Under the pieces are notes generated by a model. That model had not been told where the DNA came from and ran no database searches. It saw only the letters and a list, made by a program, of their open reading frames with translations. Positions 21,777 to 30,736 of a DNA stretch of 38,305 bases are shown here, piece after piece; the stretch's first letter is position 1; every line of letters begins with the position of its first letter. Source of the stretch: Gammaproteobacteria bacterium (GTDB lineage Bacteria; Pseudomonadota; Gammaproteobacteria; DRLM01); the NCBI GenBank assembly GCA_023266095.1, contig JAHFRV010000020.1:13902-52206 (forward strand). Reading direction: 5' to 3'. The position numbers were made by a program, and so were the translations under genes.

Positions 21777-23237
21777 ATGACCTTGGAGCGATTCCTCACC
21801 CTCATCCACAACGGTCCGGCCGCGCTGGAGCCGGCGGCGGTACATGGATTTCTTACCGCGGTGGCCCTGCATCCCGGCGACATAGAGCAACTCCCCTGGC
21901 TGCGCGTACTGTGTGAAGGCGCGCCCACCGACGAAATCCGTCAGAGCGCTGACCAAGCCATCGCCGACATGCACGCCGCCTTGCAGGCGGGCAATTTTTC
22001 TCCCTTGATCGCCGCCGAGTCGGATTGTCTGCGCTGGTGCGCCGGTTTCCTGCGCGCGGTCGCCGTGGACGATAGCGAGTGGCGGGAATTCAGCGACGCG
22101 TTTCCGGAGGCCGGCAAGCCGCTGCTCTTCATCAATCTGTTGGCCAATCCAAGAGTGTATGCGGATCTGGATATCTCGACTCAGCCGCACCAGGAGTTCG
22201 TGCGCGAGAATGCTCCTCTGCTCGGGGCGACGGTACGGAAAATGGCGGCCTATCTGCTGGCCGATGCCGATGCGCGTGAAACACTCGATGAAGCCGAGCT
22301 GCTCGAAATCGGGTGCGAGGACGAACTGCGCGCCTTGAGCGACGATGAACTGCTGGCCGATCTGATCGAGCACGAAGACTGCGTGCCGCGCATCCTGATC
22401 GACGAATGTATCCGGCGGGGAGAGACCTTTATCCCGCGTCTGCGCGCTCACGTGGCGAGTGAGCATATCTGGTCCGGTGACTGTACCAGCGGAGAGTGGT
22501 GGGCCACCCTTCACGCCGCCTTCATCCTCGGCGCCATCCCCGGCCGCGAGGCGGCCGACACCTTGTTGCTGCTGTTCGGCAAGATGCGTGGCCACCCCGA
22601 CTACCACCTTTGGGATTGGCTGGACAACCACTGGCCGATCTTATTTCAGAACAAGCGCGAGCAGGCGGCGGCCGGTTTGGAGGCCATGGCCTGCGATCGA
22701 GACGGTTCCGCGGTCATGCGTTACGAAGCGTGGGCCGCCTTGTTGGAGGCCGGCCTGGCCAACGGGCCGAGGGCTTTCGAGACAGTGCTCGATCGTCTGG
22801 CACAGGTCGCCGCGGATACGCGAGAAGACGACTTCATGCTGGGCCTGGTCGGATTTTTATTACTGGACTTCCCCCGTGAACGTCATCGCCCCCTGCTGGA
22901 AGACCTCGCCCGCGAATTCGAACGCACCGGAACCTGGGGCCGCCCCTTTGGCCTGAGCGACGTCGAACACGCCTTTGCAAAAGGCGACGAACCACCGCCG
23001 TGGGAGCGCCATCGCGACTACTTGAGTTTTTATAATCCCGCTGCGATTCGCCGCCGGCAACAGCGCTGGCGCGAAGAAGACGAGCGTTCAACGCGCCGCG
23101 ACGCAATGGACGACTACCGCGATCGGGAACCCGTGGAAGAACCTTACATTCGCCCCGTCCCCAAGATCGGCCGCAACGACCCCTGCCCGTGCGGCAGCGG
23201 CAAGAAATACAAGAAGTGTTGCTTGGGCACGGAATGA
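21777..23237 (+). CDS. UPF0149/DUF1186-like protein with C-terminal SEC-C zinc motif
   Basis: 486 residues from the ATG at 21777 ([14 protein letters not shown]). The frame opens 90 bp earlier inside the MITE-like element, so that part is not counted. Residues about 1-170 resemble UPF0149/YecA ([12 protein letters not shown], then a C-rich helical segment). The middle contains DUF1186-like HEAT-type helices ([28 protein letters not shown]). The C-terminus is a SEC-C motif, [18 protein letters not shown], that binds zinc and is shared with SecA. The function is unknown. Its position between two WYL sequences beside the CRISPR locus makes a defence-linked role possible but unproven. Confidence 0.82.
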   Translation: MTLERFLTLIHNGPAALEPAAVHGFLTAVALHPGDIEQLPWLRVLCEGAPTDEIRQSADQAIADMHAALQAGNFSPLIAAESDCLRWCAGFLRAVAVDDSEWREFSDAFPEAGKPLLFINLLANPRVYADLDISTQPHQEFVRENAPLLGATVRKMAAYLLADADARETLDEAELLEIGCEDELRALSDDELLADLIEHEDCVPRILIDECIRRGETFIPRLRAHVASEHIWSGDCTSGEWWATLHAAFILGAIPGREAADTLLLLFGKMRGHPDYHLWDWLDNHWPILFQNKREQAAAGLEAMACDRDGSAVMRYEAWAALLEAGLANGPRAFETVLDRLAQVAADTREDDFMLGLVGFLLLDFPRERHRPLLEDLAREFERTGTWGRPFGLSDVEHAFAKGDEPPPWERHRDYLSFYNPAAIRRRQQRWREEDERSTRRDAMDDYRDREPVEEPYIRPVPKIGRNDPCPCGSGKKYKKCCLGTE

Positions 23238-23303
23238 GGGCACAGGCTCATGGTTTGAGGCAGTGGCTGTGACAGGATGTCAAAAACCAAAAAGGGGTTG
23301 CCG

Positions 23304-23661
23304 ATGGAGGGTATTCACAATCAAATTCCACTGGCCCATGTCCGTCAAGGTGGGGATGGCCGGGAATGGACAATGGCAGCTCCATGGATTGGAGGAGCAT
23401 CTGCGGGCCGTCGGTGAAATCGCCGCTGGTTTTGCCGAAGAGTTCACCGCTTTGGAATGGGCGCGACTGGCCGGTTTGTGGCATGACCTCGGCAAGTACT
23501 CCTCCGCCTTTCAGGGCTATATCCGGCGCGAGTCGGGTTTCGATCCGGAGGCGCATATCGAATCTTCCGGCGGCATGGTTAATCACTCCTCTGCGGGTAC
23601 GTTACACGCCGCAGCCAAGCTGCCCGGTAAAGGGCAGTTGCTGGCGTATCTCATCGCCGGG
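23304..23661 (+). pseudogene. cas3: Broken Cas3 HD-domain (Cas3'') remnant, frameshifted and truncated
   Basis: ATG at 23304 opens MEGIHNQIPLAHVRQGGDGREW, the usual start of an HD-first Cas3. The frame is then lost and the domain continues in the next frame as QLHGLEEHLRAVGEIAAGFA, EWARLAGLWHDLGKYSSAFQ, VNHSSAGT and LLAYLIAG. The shift coincides with a partial tandem duplication of AATGGAC near 23361-23372 (GAATGGACAATGG). The HD motif (HDLGK) survives, but the protein stops where the next conserved histidines are expected, and no helicase follows. It comes from a different subtype than the intact Cas3 downstream (HD first, not last), so it marks a lost CRISPR system. Confidence 0.82.
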
Positions 23662-23880
23662 CGCGCCCGTTGAGTGGCCGACGAATGCTGACACTCGGAA
23701 CAGCAAGGCGAGTGGCTGGCGGATGGTTGCTACAAACTGCGCCTGCCCTACGACAACCCGTGCGAAGTCATCATGGATATCTTGAAGTACGGGCCGGAGG
23801 TGGAGGTGGTGGGGCCGGAGGGGTTGCGAGCCCAGGTTGTCCAGCGGGTGCGCGAGATGGCGGCGAGGTATGGGGAGTGA
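23662..23880 (+). pseudogene. C-terminal remnant of a second WYL regulator
   Basis: Starting at RAR the sequence matches the end of the intact WYL gene at 20576-21565: EQQGEWLADGCYKLRLPY, then VIMDILKYGPEVEVVGPEGL, against RYELRLPYGDPRELIMDILKYG and following. Two tryptophan codons have become TGA (23671-23673 and 23689-23691), and the whole N-terminal two thirds are missing. The join to the Cas3 remnant falls at GCGCGCCCG, which the intact WYL gene also carries (CGCGCCCG), as in a microhomology deletion. Confidence 0.82.
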
Positions 23881-24083
23881 GGAGTGGGTGGGGATGAATG
23901 AATTTTTGGAGGGATTGTTGCACGAATTGCAGCAGTGGCTGTGATAGAACCCATAGTCTCGGGATGATGGCGCGGGTTGGCGGATACCCCTCGGGACGAG
24001 GGCGACGTCAAGTTGTGTTGGAAAATTGAGACAAAAATGAGAAATCGTGAAAAATGAATTTCGTTTGCGGCAAGGGGGCTTGA

Positions 24084-27000
24084 ATGAGTAATCAATTTTT
24101 CTCGGACATTACATCTCACCTTTTACCCATGGAGTGGCAGAGTGAGTTGATGGAGTCTGAGGCATGTAGAAACCAGTTGATTCGCATTCCAACGGGATTT
24201 GGCAAAACGCTCGGTGTTTTGTCTGCTTGGTTATGGCATCGAGCGCATCGTAAGGATGAACGCTGGCCCCGTCGTCTGGTGTGGTGTTTGCCGATGCGGG
24301 TATTGGTCGAACAAACAGAAAGCGAAGTTCGCCTGGCGCTATCTAGAGCCGGGCTGTTATGGGATGGCAACTCTTCCCATCAGGGTAAGGTTGGTGTGCA
24401 TGTGCTGATGGGTGGAGCAAATGTTGGCGAATGGCATCTCTATCCGGAGGAGTGCGCCGTGCTTATTGGCACGCAGGACATGTTGCTTTCACGGGCCATG
24501 AATCGGGGGTACGCATCACCGCGCGCACGTTGGCCGATGGAGTTTGGTCTTCTCAATCACGATGCCCTTTGGGTAATGGATGAAGTGCAGCTTATGGATG
24601 TAGGGCTTGCCACTGCCACCCAATTACAGGCATTCCGCGAAGAAGAGCGGGGTAAAGGCCGCAGGCCGTGTATCAGCTGGTGGATGAGCGCCACCCTGCA
24701 ACGTAACTGGCTGGAAAAAAGCCCCGATACCGTCGATCTGGCAGCGGCATTGCCGCAACTCTCAATTAGGCCTGAGCAGCGCAGAGGTGCTTTGTGGGAT
24801 GACGTGCAGAAGCCCTGTTGCATTGAGCCGATTACCAAAGAAAAAGAACTGGCAACGCGAATTGCTGAGGAGCATCTCAGTTCAGGGCGTGGCGATAGGG
24901 GGCCAACGCTGGTGGTTGTAAACCGTGTCGAACGGGCGGTGGAGATTTTCGAGCTACTGCGCAAGGACAAGTCACTCAAGGAGAGCGACATCCGGCTGGT
25001 GCATAGTCGTTTCCGACCGCATGAACGCCAGCAGTGGCGCGAAGAGTTTCTGAACCGCGCGGCCAGCGCACCTGGCACGGATCGCATCATCGTATCCACA
25101 CAGGTGGTCGAGGCGGGTGTCGATATCTCTGCGGGCGTGCTGTTTACCGATCTTGCTCCATGGGCCAGTCTGGTGCAGCGCTTTGGCCGTTGCGCGCGAT
25201 GGGGTGGTGAAGCCAATGTGTTTGTGATCGATTTTTCTCCCAAGGATGACAAGGCGGCGGCACCCTATTCAAAAGATGAGATTGATGCCGCTCGCGAGGC
25301 GCTGGCGCAGCTTGATAATGTCTCGCCTCTGCGTCTTGAAATGTTTGAAGAGCGCCATCCTGAACTGCTGGCGCGGCTCTACCCCTTCGAACCGAAGAGC
25401 CTGCTGCTGCGCCACGAACTGGATGAGCTGTTCGATACCACGCCCGATCTCACAGGGGCAGACATCGACATCAGCCGCTTCATCCGTTCGGGCGAAGAGC
25501 GCGACCTCTCGGTGTTCTGGGCAGCCGTGCCTGAAAAGCAGATGCCCGATGCAAAGCTGCGTCCATCGCGTGAAGAGTTGTGCGCAGTGCCTTTCCTCAA
25601 GGCGCGCGACTGGTTGTGCGGTAAGGAGACATCCACAGCCAAAGCGCCTCGGCTCAAGCAAGGTATGAGTGCTTGGGTGTGGGATTGGCTCGATGGCGCG
25701 TGGCGCACTGCCGAGCGGCGTGATCTCTATCCGGGTCAGACTGTGCTGGTTGAAAAGGGGTGTGGCGGTTACGATCCAGAGAAGGGGTGGGCTCCCGAGA
25801 GTAAAGCAAAATTCGAGATTCATCCCACTACGAACATCGCACCTGACGAGCAGGCCGACGCCAGCCAGGACGACGAATCACTGAGCGCCTATCCCTGGAA
25901 AACCATCGCCACCCACGGACGCGAGACGGGCGCACTGGCGCGCGCCATCGCCTCGGCATTGGATGCGGAGTTATCGAACCTGTTCGACCTGGCGGGGCGC
26001 TGGCACGATGCGGGCAAGGCTTTCCCTGCCTTCCAGAACTCCATTACTGGGTCTGAGCGTCCGGGCCGTCACGATCTGGCCAAGGCGCCGAAAGGCGCAT
26101 GGCTCACCGGGCGGGCGCTTTACCCGATGAGTGAGCGTGAGCGCCGCCCCGGATTCCGCCATGAACTCATCAGCACACTGGCGCTCTTCTCCGTGCTGCA
26201 ACGTCATCAACCGGACCATTCCGCGCTGCTGGGACCATGGCGTGATCTGCTTCAGAAAATGGGCGCGAATATTTCTGCGTCGCCACAAACAGAACGGCCA
26301 GCCACTCCACTGGAGCAGGAGGTTCTCGCGCTCGATGCCGAGCGCTTCAACCTGCTGGCCTATCTGGTGTGCAGCCACCACGGCAAACTGCGCGTAGCGT
26401 GGCACGCCGCGCCGGCGGATCAGGAGGCCAGGAGTCATTTGCCGCGCCTGCGCGGTGTGCAGGAGGGCGATGCCGTGCCATCAGTGCAGTTGTGCGATGC
26501 AAGCGGAGCGCCGCAAGCGCTGCCTGGGTTCACGGCTGGACTCGGCTTGGCAGCCGCAGGATTGGGTACAACCTTTGGCGCAGGCTGGACGGAGCGAGTG
26601 TTGGGATTGATGCGTCAGCATGGCCCTTTCGCGCTGGCCTGGATGGAGGCATTGCTGCGCGCCGCAGATCAGCGCGCCTCCCGGGATATGAAGATTGCGG
26701 ACCCACTATTGGAGGCCGATAATGGTGAACATGGACTGGAAGCAGACAATAGAGAACTGGCGCAAGCTGCCCCCCGAGGAGCAGAAGCGCATCCGCCTGA
26801 GCCGGATTCCCCGCAAGGTGGCCCGCAGCATGGCCTTCGAGGGGGAGCCGGTGGATCAGCGGATGCTGGAAGCCGAACACAAGCGCCGCACCACGCCACC
26901 CGCTATTTAGAAACCACACTCGGCATCCTCAGTTATGCCGAACTCGCCCCTCACCTCTCGCTACGTGTTCAAGCGCTCGAAGACGAAATCGTCGAAGGCG

Positions 27001-27476
27001 CTTTCTCCAATCTCTCCATCGATGAGGCACTGATCCTCGATCTCCATCACCGGATTTGCGGCGACCTCGTCCCCGCCTTCGCCGGGCGCTGGCGGCGGGT
27101 CAATGTCCGCGTCAGCGATCATGAAGCGCCGTCCTATCCGCAGGTGCCCCTCCTCATGCGAGACTATTGCCGCGATCTCCATGCGCGTATCACCGCACTT
27201 GACGATATTCCCGATGAGCGCCTGCTGGAACTCCTCGCCTTCGCCGAAGGACGACTGCTTTGGATACACCCCTTCGAGGATTTCAATGGCCGCATCACCC
27301 GAGTACTCCTGGCCGAGATACTGCAACGGCTCGGCCTGCCCGCCATCGACCCCACGCCAGAACCCGGCGAAGAGACCCAGCGTTATCTCCAGGCGCTCAG
27401 GGCCGCCGACAACGCCAACCTTCAACCGTTGATCGAATACTGGCGCACCCGTTTTGAAAAGGAGGGAAACGCATGA
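24084..27476 (+). CDS. cas3: Type I-G Cas3 (helicase-HD) fused to a C-terminal Fic domain
   Basis: 1130 codons, starting at an ATG with AAGGGGG upstream. The SF2 helicase domain comes first: Walker A PTGFGKT (36-42), DEVQ box (166-169), MSAT (201-204), STQVVEAGVDIS (338-349) and QRFGRCAR (365-372). The HD nuclease domain follows: RWHDAGK (639-645), H693, and CSHHGK (763-768). This helicase-then-HD order is the mark of type I-G (I-U) Cas3, which degrades DNA recognised by Cascade. From about residue 939 the frame continues into a Fic domain with IHPFEDFNGRITR (1061-1073), the HPFx(D/E)GNGR AMP-transfer motif with F in place of the first G. Residues 875-938 are a P/G/A-rich linker that overlaps a separate ORF in the +1 frame. 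No ATG, GTG or TTG in this frame could start a separate Fic protein before residue 1025. Stop overlaps csx17 start (ATGA). Confidence 0.9.
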   Translation: MSNQFFSDITSHLLPMEWQSELMESEACRNQLIRIPTGFGKTLGVLSAWLWHRAHRKDERWPRRLVWCLPMRVLVEQTESEVRLALSRAGLLWDGNSSHQGKVGVHVLMGGANVGEWHLYPEECAVLIGTQDMLLSRAMNRGYASPRARWPMEFGLLNHDALWVMDEVQLMDVGLATATQLQAFREEERGKGRRPCISWWMSATLQRNWLEKSPDTVDLAAALPQLSIRPEQRRGALWDDVQKPCCIEPITKEKELATRIAEEHLSSGRGDRGPTLVVVNRVERAVEIFELLRKDKSLKESDIRLVHSRFRPHERQQWREEFLNRAASAPGTDRIIVSTQVVEAGVDISAGVLFTDLAPWASLVQRFGRCARWGGEANVFVIDFSPKDDKAAAPYSKDEIDAAREALAQLDNVSPLRLEMFEERHPELLARLYPFEPKSLLLRHELDELFDTTPDLTGADIDISRFIRSGEERDLSVFWAAVPEKQMPDAKLRPSREELCAVPFLKARDWLCGKETSTAKAPRLKQGMSAWVWDWLDGAWRTAERRDLYPGQTVLVEKGCGGYDPEKGWAPESKAKFEIHPTTNIAPDEQADASQDDESLSAYPWKTIATHGRETGALARAIASALDAELSNLFDLAGRWHDAGKAFPAFQNSITGSERPGRHDLAKAPKGAWLTGRALYPMSERERRPGFRHELISTLALFSVLQRHQPDHSALLGPWRDLLQKMGANISASPQTERPATPLEQEVLALDAERFNLLAYLVCSHHGKLRVAWHAAPADQEARSHLPRLRGVQEGDAVPSVQLCDASGAPQALPGFTAGLGLAAAGLGTTFGAGWTERVLGLMRQHGPFALAWMEALLRAADQRASRDMKIADPLLEADNGEHGLEADNRELAQAAPRGAEAHPPEPDSPQGGPQHGLRGGAGGSADAGSRTQAPHHATRYLETTLGILSYAELAPHLSLRVQALEDEIVEGAFSNLSIDEALILDLHHRICGDLVPAFAGRWRRVNVRVSDHEAPSYPQVPLLMRDYCRDLHARITALDDIPDERLLELLAFAEGRLLWIHPFEDFNGRITRVLLAEILQRLGLPAIDPTPEPGEETQRYLQALRAADNANLQPLIEYWRTRFEKEGNA
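26722..26910 (+). CDS. Putative Fic antitoxin nested in cas3-fic (+1 frame)
   Basis: 62 residues (MVNMDWKQTIENWRKLPPEE at the start), read one base out of phase with cas3. A strong Shine-Dalgarno GGAGG (26711-26715) lies 6 bases before the ATG. The peptide is helical and basic and contains SMAFEG (36-41), which fits the Fic inhibitory motif (S/T)xxxE(G/N) with E40 as the expected inhibitory glutamate, as in class I antitoxins such as VbhA. It ends at TAG just where the Fic homology begins. By contrast, the cas3 frame over the same stretch is a featureless linker. The position directly before the Fic domain and the motif support an antitoxin; binding and activity are inferred. It is not found by a rule that forbids fully nested genes. 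Confidence 0.72.
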   Translation: MVNMDWKQTIENWRKLPPEEQKRIRLSRIPRKVARSMAFEGEPVDQRMLEAEHKRRTTPPAI

Positions 27477-29692
27477 TCCTGCACAAACTCGAAGGCTGCG
27501 CCCCCACACCGCTGGCGCACTACCTCAAGGCCTTGGGCATTCTCCGTCTCGTATCGGAACAGGCCGACCCCGAGGCGCGCGGCTGGTGGGAAGGCGAGCG
27601 TTTCCTACTGGCGACTCACCTTGATGAGGATGAGTTGCTGAGGTTTTTTCTGGAGCGGTATGAGCCGACGCCATTGGTGGCGCCATGGAATAAAGGTTCA
27701 GGTTTTTTCTATGCCGATGATCCTGGCCTTTCTCCGATTGAGAGTTCCACTGCCCCACGATTTGAAAAACTGCGACAGGGCATTGTTGCGAGCCGCTCTC
27801 TGCTGGGGGAGTTGTCTGTTGCGGATCAGACAGTGCGTTCAATTAAAGGTGAGGCAAAACAGAATGGGATGACAAAGGCACACAAAGACGCCTTGAAGAA
27901 AGATGACGCATACAAGAAACGCCTTGCTGAAGCTGAAAAGTGTTTCAAGGTGTTCAAGGCAGATTTCATTCCCCGTCTCAGATTGTCATGGCGTGGACCA
28001 CACCGGGAATGGATGGATGCTGCAATGGTGCTGGATGATGAAGGCAGTCCACAGTTTCCGGCGTTGTTGGGTACTGGCGGCAATGATGGCCGCCTTGATT
28101 TCACCAATAACTACTTTCAGAAGATCAACGAGGTTTTTGATGTAGGCGATAACGAAGGCAAATCAAAGAGCGACGGCTACGGATGGTTTTCAGATGCGCT
28201 CTTTGGCAGAAGTATCAACACCTATCAGCGCGGTGCGGTGGGGCAGTACGCACCAGGCGCGGCTGGAGGCGCTAATAGCACTGTGGGCGCAGATGGAGGT
28301 AGTTTGCTCAATCCAGTTGATTTCTTGTTGATGCTCGAAGGGACTGTCTTGTTCACTGCACATGCTACACGCCGTTTCGGTTCAACACACTCATCACGAG
28401 CGGCGGCCCCCTTTGCGGTCAGCGCGCAAAGTGCAGGCTATGCCAGCGCCGGTGATAGCGACGAGAGCGCGCGTGGCGAACAGTGGATGCCGTTATGGTC
28501 GCAGCCCACCACGCTTGCCGAGTTGCAGCGCCTGCTGGCAGAGGGGCGGGCGCAGATCGGAGCCAAGGCGGCGCATGAGCCACTCGACTTGGCGCGAGCT
28601 GTGGCAAATTTAGGTACGGCCCGTGGTATCACGGCATTCCAGCGTTTCGGTTACATCGAACGCAATGGCCAATCCAATCTGGCGGTTCCACTGGGCCGCT
28701 TTCATGTGCCCGATCATGTCTCGCCGCGTCTTGCCTGTCTCGATGATCTTGATGCCTGGCTGGTCCGGTTGCGCCGTGCTGCTCGTGACAAGGTGGCGAC
28801 GGGACGGTTGCGGATGGCGGAGCGGCGGTTATCAGAGTCATTGTTTGCCGTGGCGCAGCATCCCGATGAGGCGGCGCGCTGGCAGGCGGTGGTGCTGGCG
28901 CTGGCCGATGTCGAGATGATACTTCTGAATAGCGGCAAGGTGCGTTGCGGTCCCATCCCACGTTTACGTCCTGAGTGGGCGAGCGTTGCTGATGATGGTT
29001 CACCCGAATGGCGTCTGGCAGTCTCTCTTGCCTTGCAGTCAGCGACCTTGCGACGGGATGACAGCGCCCCGATTGATCCGGTGCGACGCCACTGGGTGCC
29101 CGCCAAAAATCAGGAGACCGCCGCCGTCATGCAAGGTCGCCGTGGCGTGGATGACGCCGTTGCGCTGGTGGAACGGCGACTCATCGAGGCGGCGCAGAAA
29201 GGGGGGCGCCGTCTGCCGCTGGTGGCCGCGAGAAAGGCGAGTGCATCGCCTGCCGATCTCGCGACGCTGCTCGCGGGCGAAGTCGACCTCGACCGCACAC
29301 TGAACTTCGCTCGTGTATTGATGGCAGTGAATGGTCGCGCCTGGGCGTTACGTCCGCAACTGCTGCAACAACCCGATGCTGCACGCTGGCCCGATGAGGG
29401 CTGGCTGGCGATTCGCCTCGCCATGTTGCCCTGGCCCCTGCCCGATCGACGGCGCATTGGCGTAGACCCCGCCATTCTGCGCCGTCTTGAAAGCGGTGAT
29501 GCGGGCATGGCCATCGAACTCGCCCTGCGCCGGCTGCGTCCGGCGGGCATTCAACCCGCTGTCAGGGTAGGCACCGTTTCACCGCACACCGCCAGACTTT
29601 GGGCGGCAGCATTGGCATTTCCAATCAATCGAACAATGGCGGAACAGTTTGTTCACCGTCTTGATGCACATTCACTGGCACTGACCAATTAA
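27473..29692 (+). CDS. csx17: Csx17 (Cas8g), large subunit of type I-G Cascade
   Basis: 739 residues. The N-terminal signature LEGCAPTPLAHYLKALGILR, then ARGWWEG and PWNKGSGFF, is that of Csx17, the Cas8-like large subunit of type I-G (I-U) systems. Other recognisable parts are RLSWRGPHREWMDAAMVLD, LGTGGNDGRLDFTNNYFQ and LFTAHATRRFGS. It should help recognise the PAM and hold the crRNA complex. Its ATG overlaps the stop of cas3-fic by 4 bases, so it is translationally coupled, and csb1 begins 16 bp downstream. Confidence 0.94.
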   Translation: MILHKLEGCAPTPLAHYLKALGILRLVSEQADPEARGWWEGERFLLATHLDEDELLRFFLERYEPTPLVAPWNKGSGFFYADDPGLSPIESSTAPRFEKLRQGIVASRSLLGELSVADQTVRSIKGEAKQNGMTKAHKDALKKDDAYKKRLAEAEKCFKVFKADFIPRLRLSWRGPHREWMDAAMVLDDEGSPQFPALLGTGGNDGRLDFTNNYFQKINEVFDVGDNEGKSKSDGYGWFSDALFGRSINTYQRGAVGQYAPGAAGGANSTVGADGGSLLNPVDFLLMLEGTVLFTAHATRRFGSTHSSRAAAPFAVSAQSAGYASAGDSDESARGEQWMPLWSQPTTLAELQRLLAEGRAQIGAKAAHEPLDLARAVANLGTARGITAFQRFGYIERNGQSNLAVPLGRFHVPDHVSPRLACLDDLDAWLVRLRRAARDKVATGRLRMAERRLSESLFAVAQHPDEAARWQAVVLALADVEMILLNSGKVRCGPIPRLRPEWASVADDGSPEWRLAVSLALQSATLRRDDSAPIDPVRRHWVPAKNQETAAVMQGRRGVDDAVALVERRLIEAAQKGGRRLPLVAARKASASPADLATLLAGEVDLDRTLNFARVLMAVNGRAWALRPQLLQQPDAARWPDEGWLAIRLAMLPWPLPDRRRIGVDPAILRRLESGDAGMAIELALRRLRPAGIQPAVRVGTVSPHTARLWAAALAFPINRTMAEQFVHRLDAHSLALTN

Positions 29693-29708
29693 ACCAAGGA
29701 GAACTCTG

Positions 29709-30734
29709 ATGACTATCAATCTTTCTGCACTCGCCAATACTCACCGCCTGTTGTTTGCGATTCCTCTCGAACCCGTGTTGGGAAAACGCTTCCAGCCCAC
29801 CGGCTTTCCCAGTCTCGGGGCGGCCACCTTCCAAACCAGTGAAGGCCAGAGCCTGCTGGTGGAGAGTGCGCAGAGCATGGCCAACCGGCTTGAAATGACG
29901 CTGTGGGATGATGCAAAACAGGATGTTAAAGATGAGCTCAATGGCATCTCTCATGTAAAGGTTTTGCGTCAAGGCAAATTCTTAACAGATACGATTCTTG
30001 AATCGCACCGCATCAATAGTCCCTACATCCTGGAGGGGGCTGACAAAAAATTCTATAACGAGTTGAAGGAGTCACTGGGAGTGCTTGCCGAGGGGCCAAT
30101 TGACCGGCGTGTGTTGGCGGATGCTTTGCTGAAATATGATGTTGGCTCACTGTTGCACGGCGTGTTCATCGCCAAGAAAGAGCTTGCCGGTGGCCGATTG
30201 CGCGTAGCCCGAGCCCTCTCTGCTTTCATTGAGGCTGATGGCGTGCGTGTCGCGGCATCCGGTGGTGTCAAGAACGACCATGTTAATCCGTCGGGTGACA
30301 CCAAGAGTGGCTTCGGCAATGTGCCATTCGCCCGTGATGAATTCACGGCGGATAACATCACTCTCTACGTCAATCTCGATCTGGCACAGATTCGCGGTTA
30401 TGGTTTGGGTGCGGATGTGGAGCGTCTTCTGATTTTGTTGGCGCTGTACAAACTGCGCACACTGGTGGATGGCGGTATGCGCCTGCGTACTGCTTGTGAT
30501 TTTAAACTTGAAGATGATTCTGGAAACATCAGTGCCATGCAGCCCAAGGAATTTACGTTGCCAAGCTTTAGTGATATGACCACTGATTTAAAGGCCGCAA
30601 TCCAATCGTGCAAGGAGAGGATGGCTGTCACCGAAGTCACTTTTAACGATGAATTGAAGAAGGGTAAAGAGGATAAGGGCAACGGCTCCGATGAGTCTGA
30701 GACAGGGGACGACGAGGAAGGCGCGGAGGCGTAA
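29709..30734 (+). CDS. csb1: Csb1 (GSU0053 family), Cas7 of type I-G
   Basis: 341 residues after an AAGGAG ribosome binding site. FQPTGFPSLGAATF (28-41), LLVESAQSMANRLE (49-62) and the later ASGGVKNDHVNPSGDTKSGFGNVPFARDEF block (about 187-218) identify Csb1/GSU0053, a RAMP-fold protein that forms the Cas7 backbone along the crRNA spacer. The last 30 residues are acidic and charged (GSDESETGDDEEGAEA). It lies 2 bp before csb2 and shares the operon. Confidence 0.93.
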   Translation: MTINLSALANTHRLLFAIPLEPVLGKRFQPTGFPSLGAATFQTSEGQSLLVESAQSMANRLEMTLWDDAKQDVKDELNGISHVKVLRQGKFLTDTILESHRINSPYILEGADKKFYNELKESLGVLAEGPIDRRVLADALLKYDVGSLLHGVFIAKKELAGGRLRVARALSAFIEADGVRVAASGGVKNDHVNPSGDTKSGFGNVPFARDEFTADNITLYVNLDLAQIRGYGLGADVERLLILLALYKLRTLVDGGMRLRTACDFKLEDDSGNISAMQPKEFTLPSFSDMTTDLKAAIQSCKERMAVTEVTFNDELKKGKEDKGNGSDESETGDDEEGAEA

Positions 30735-30736
30735 TC

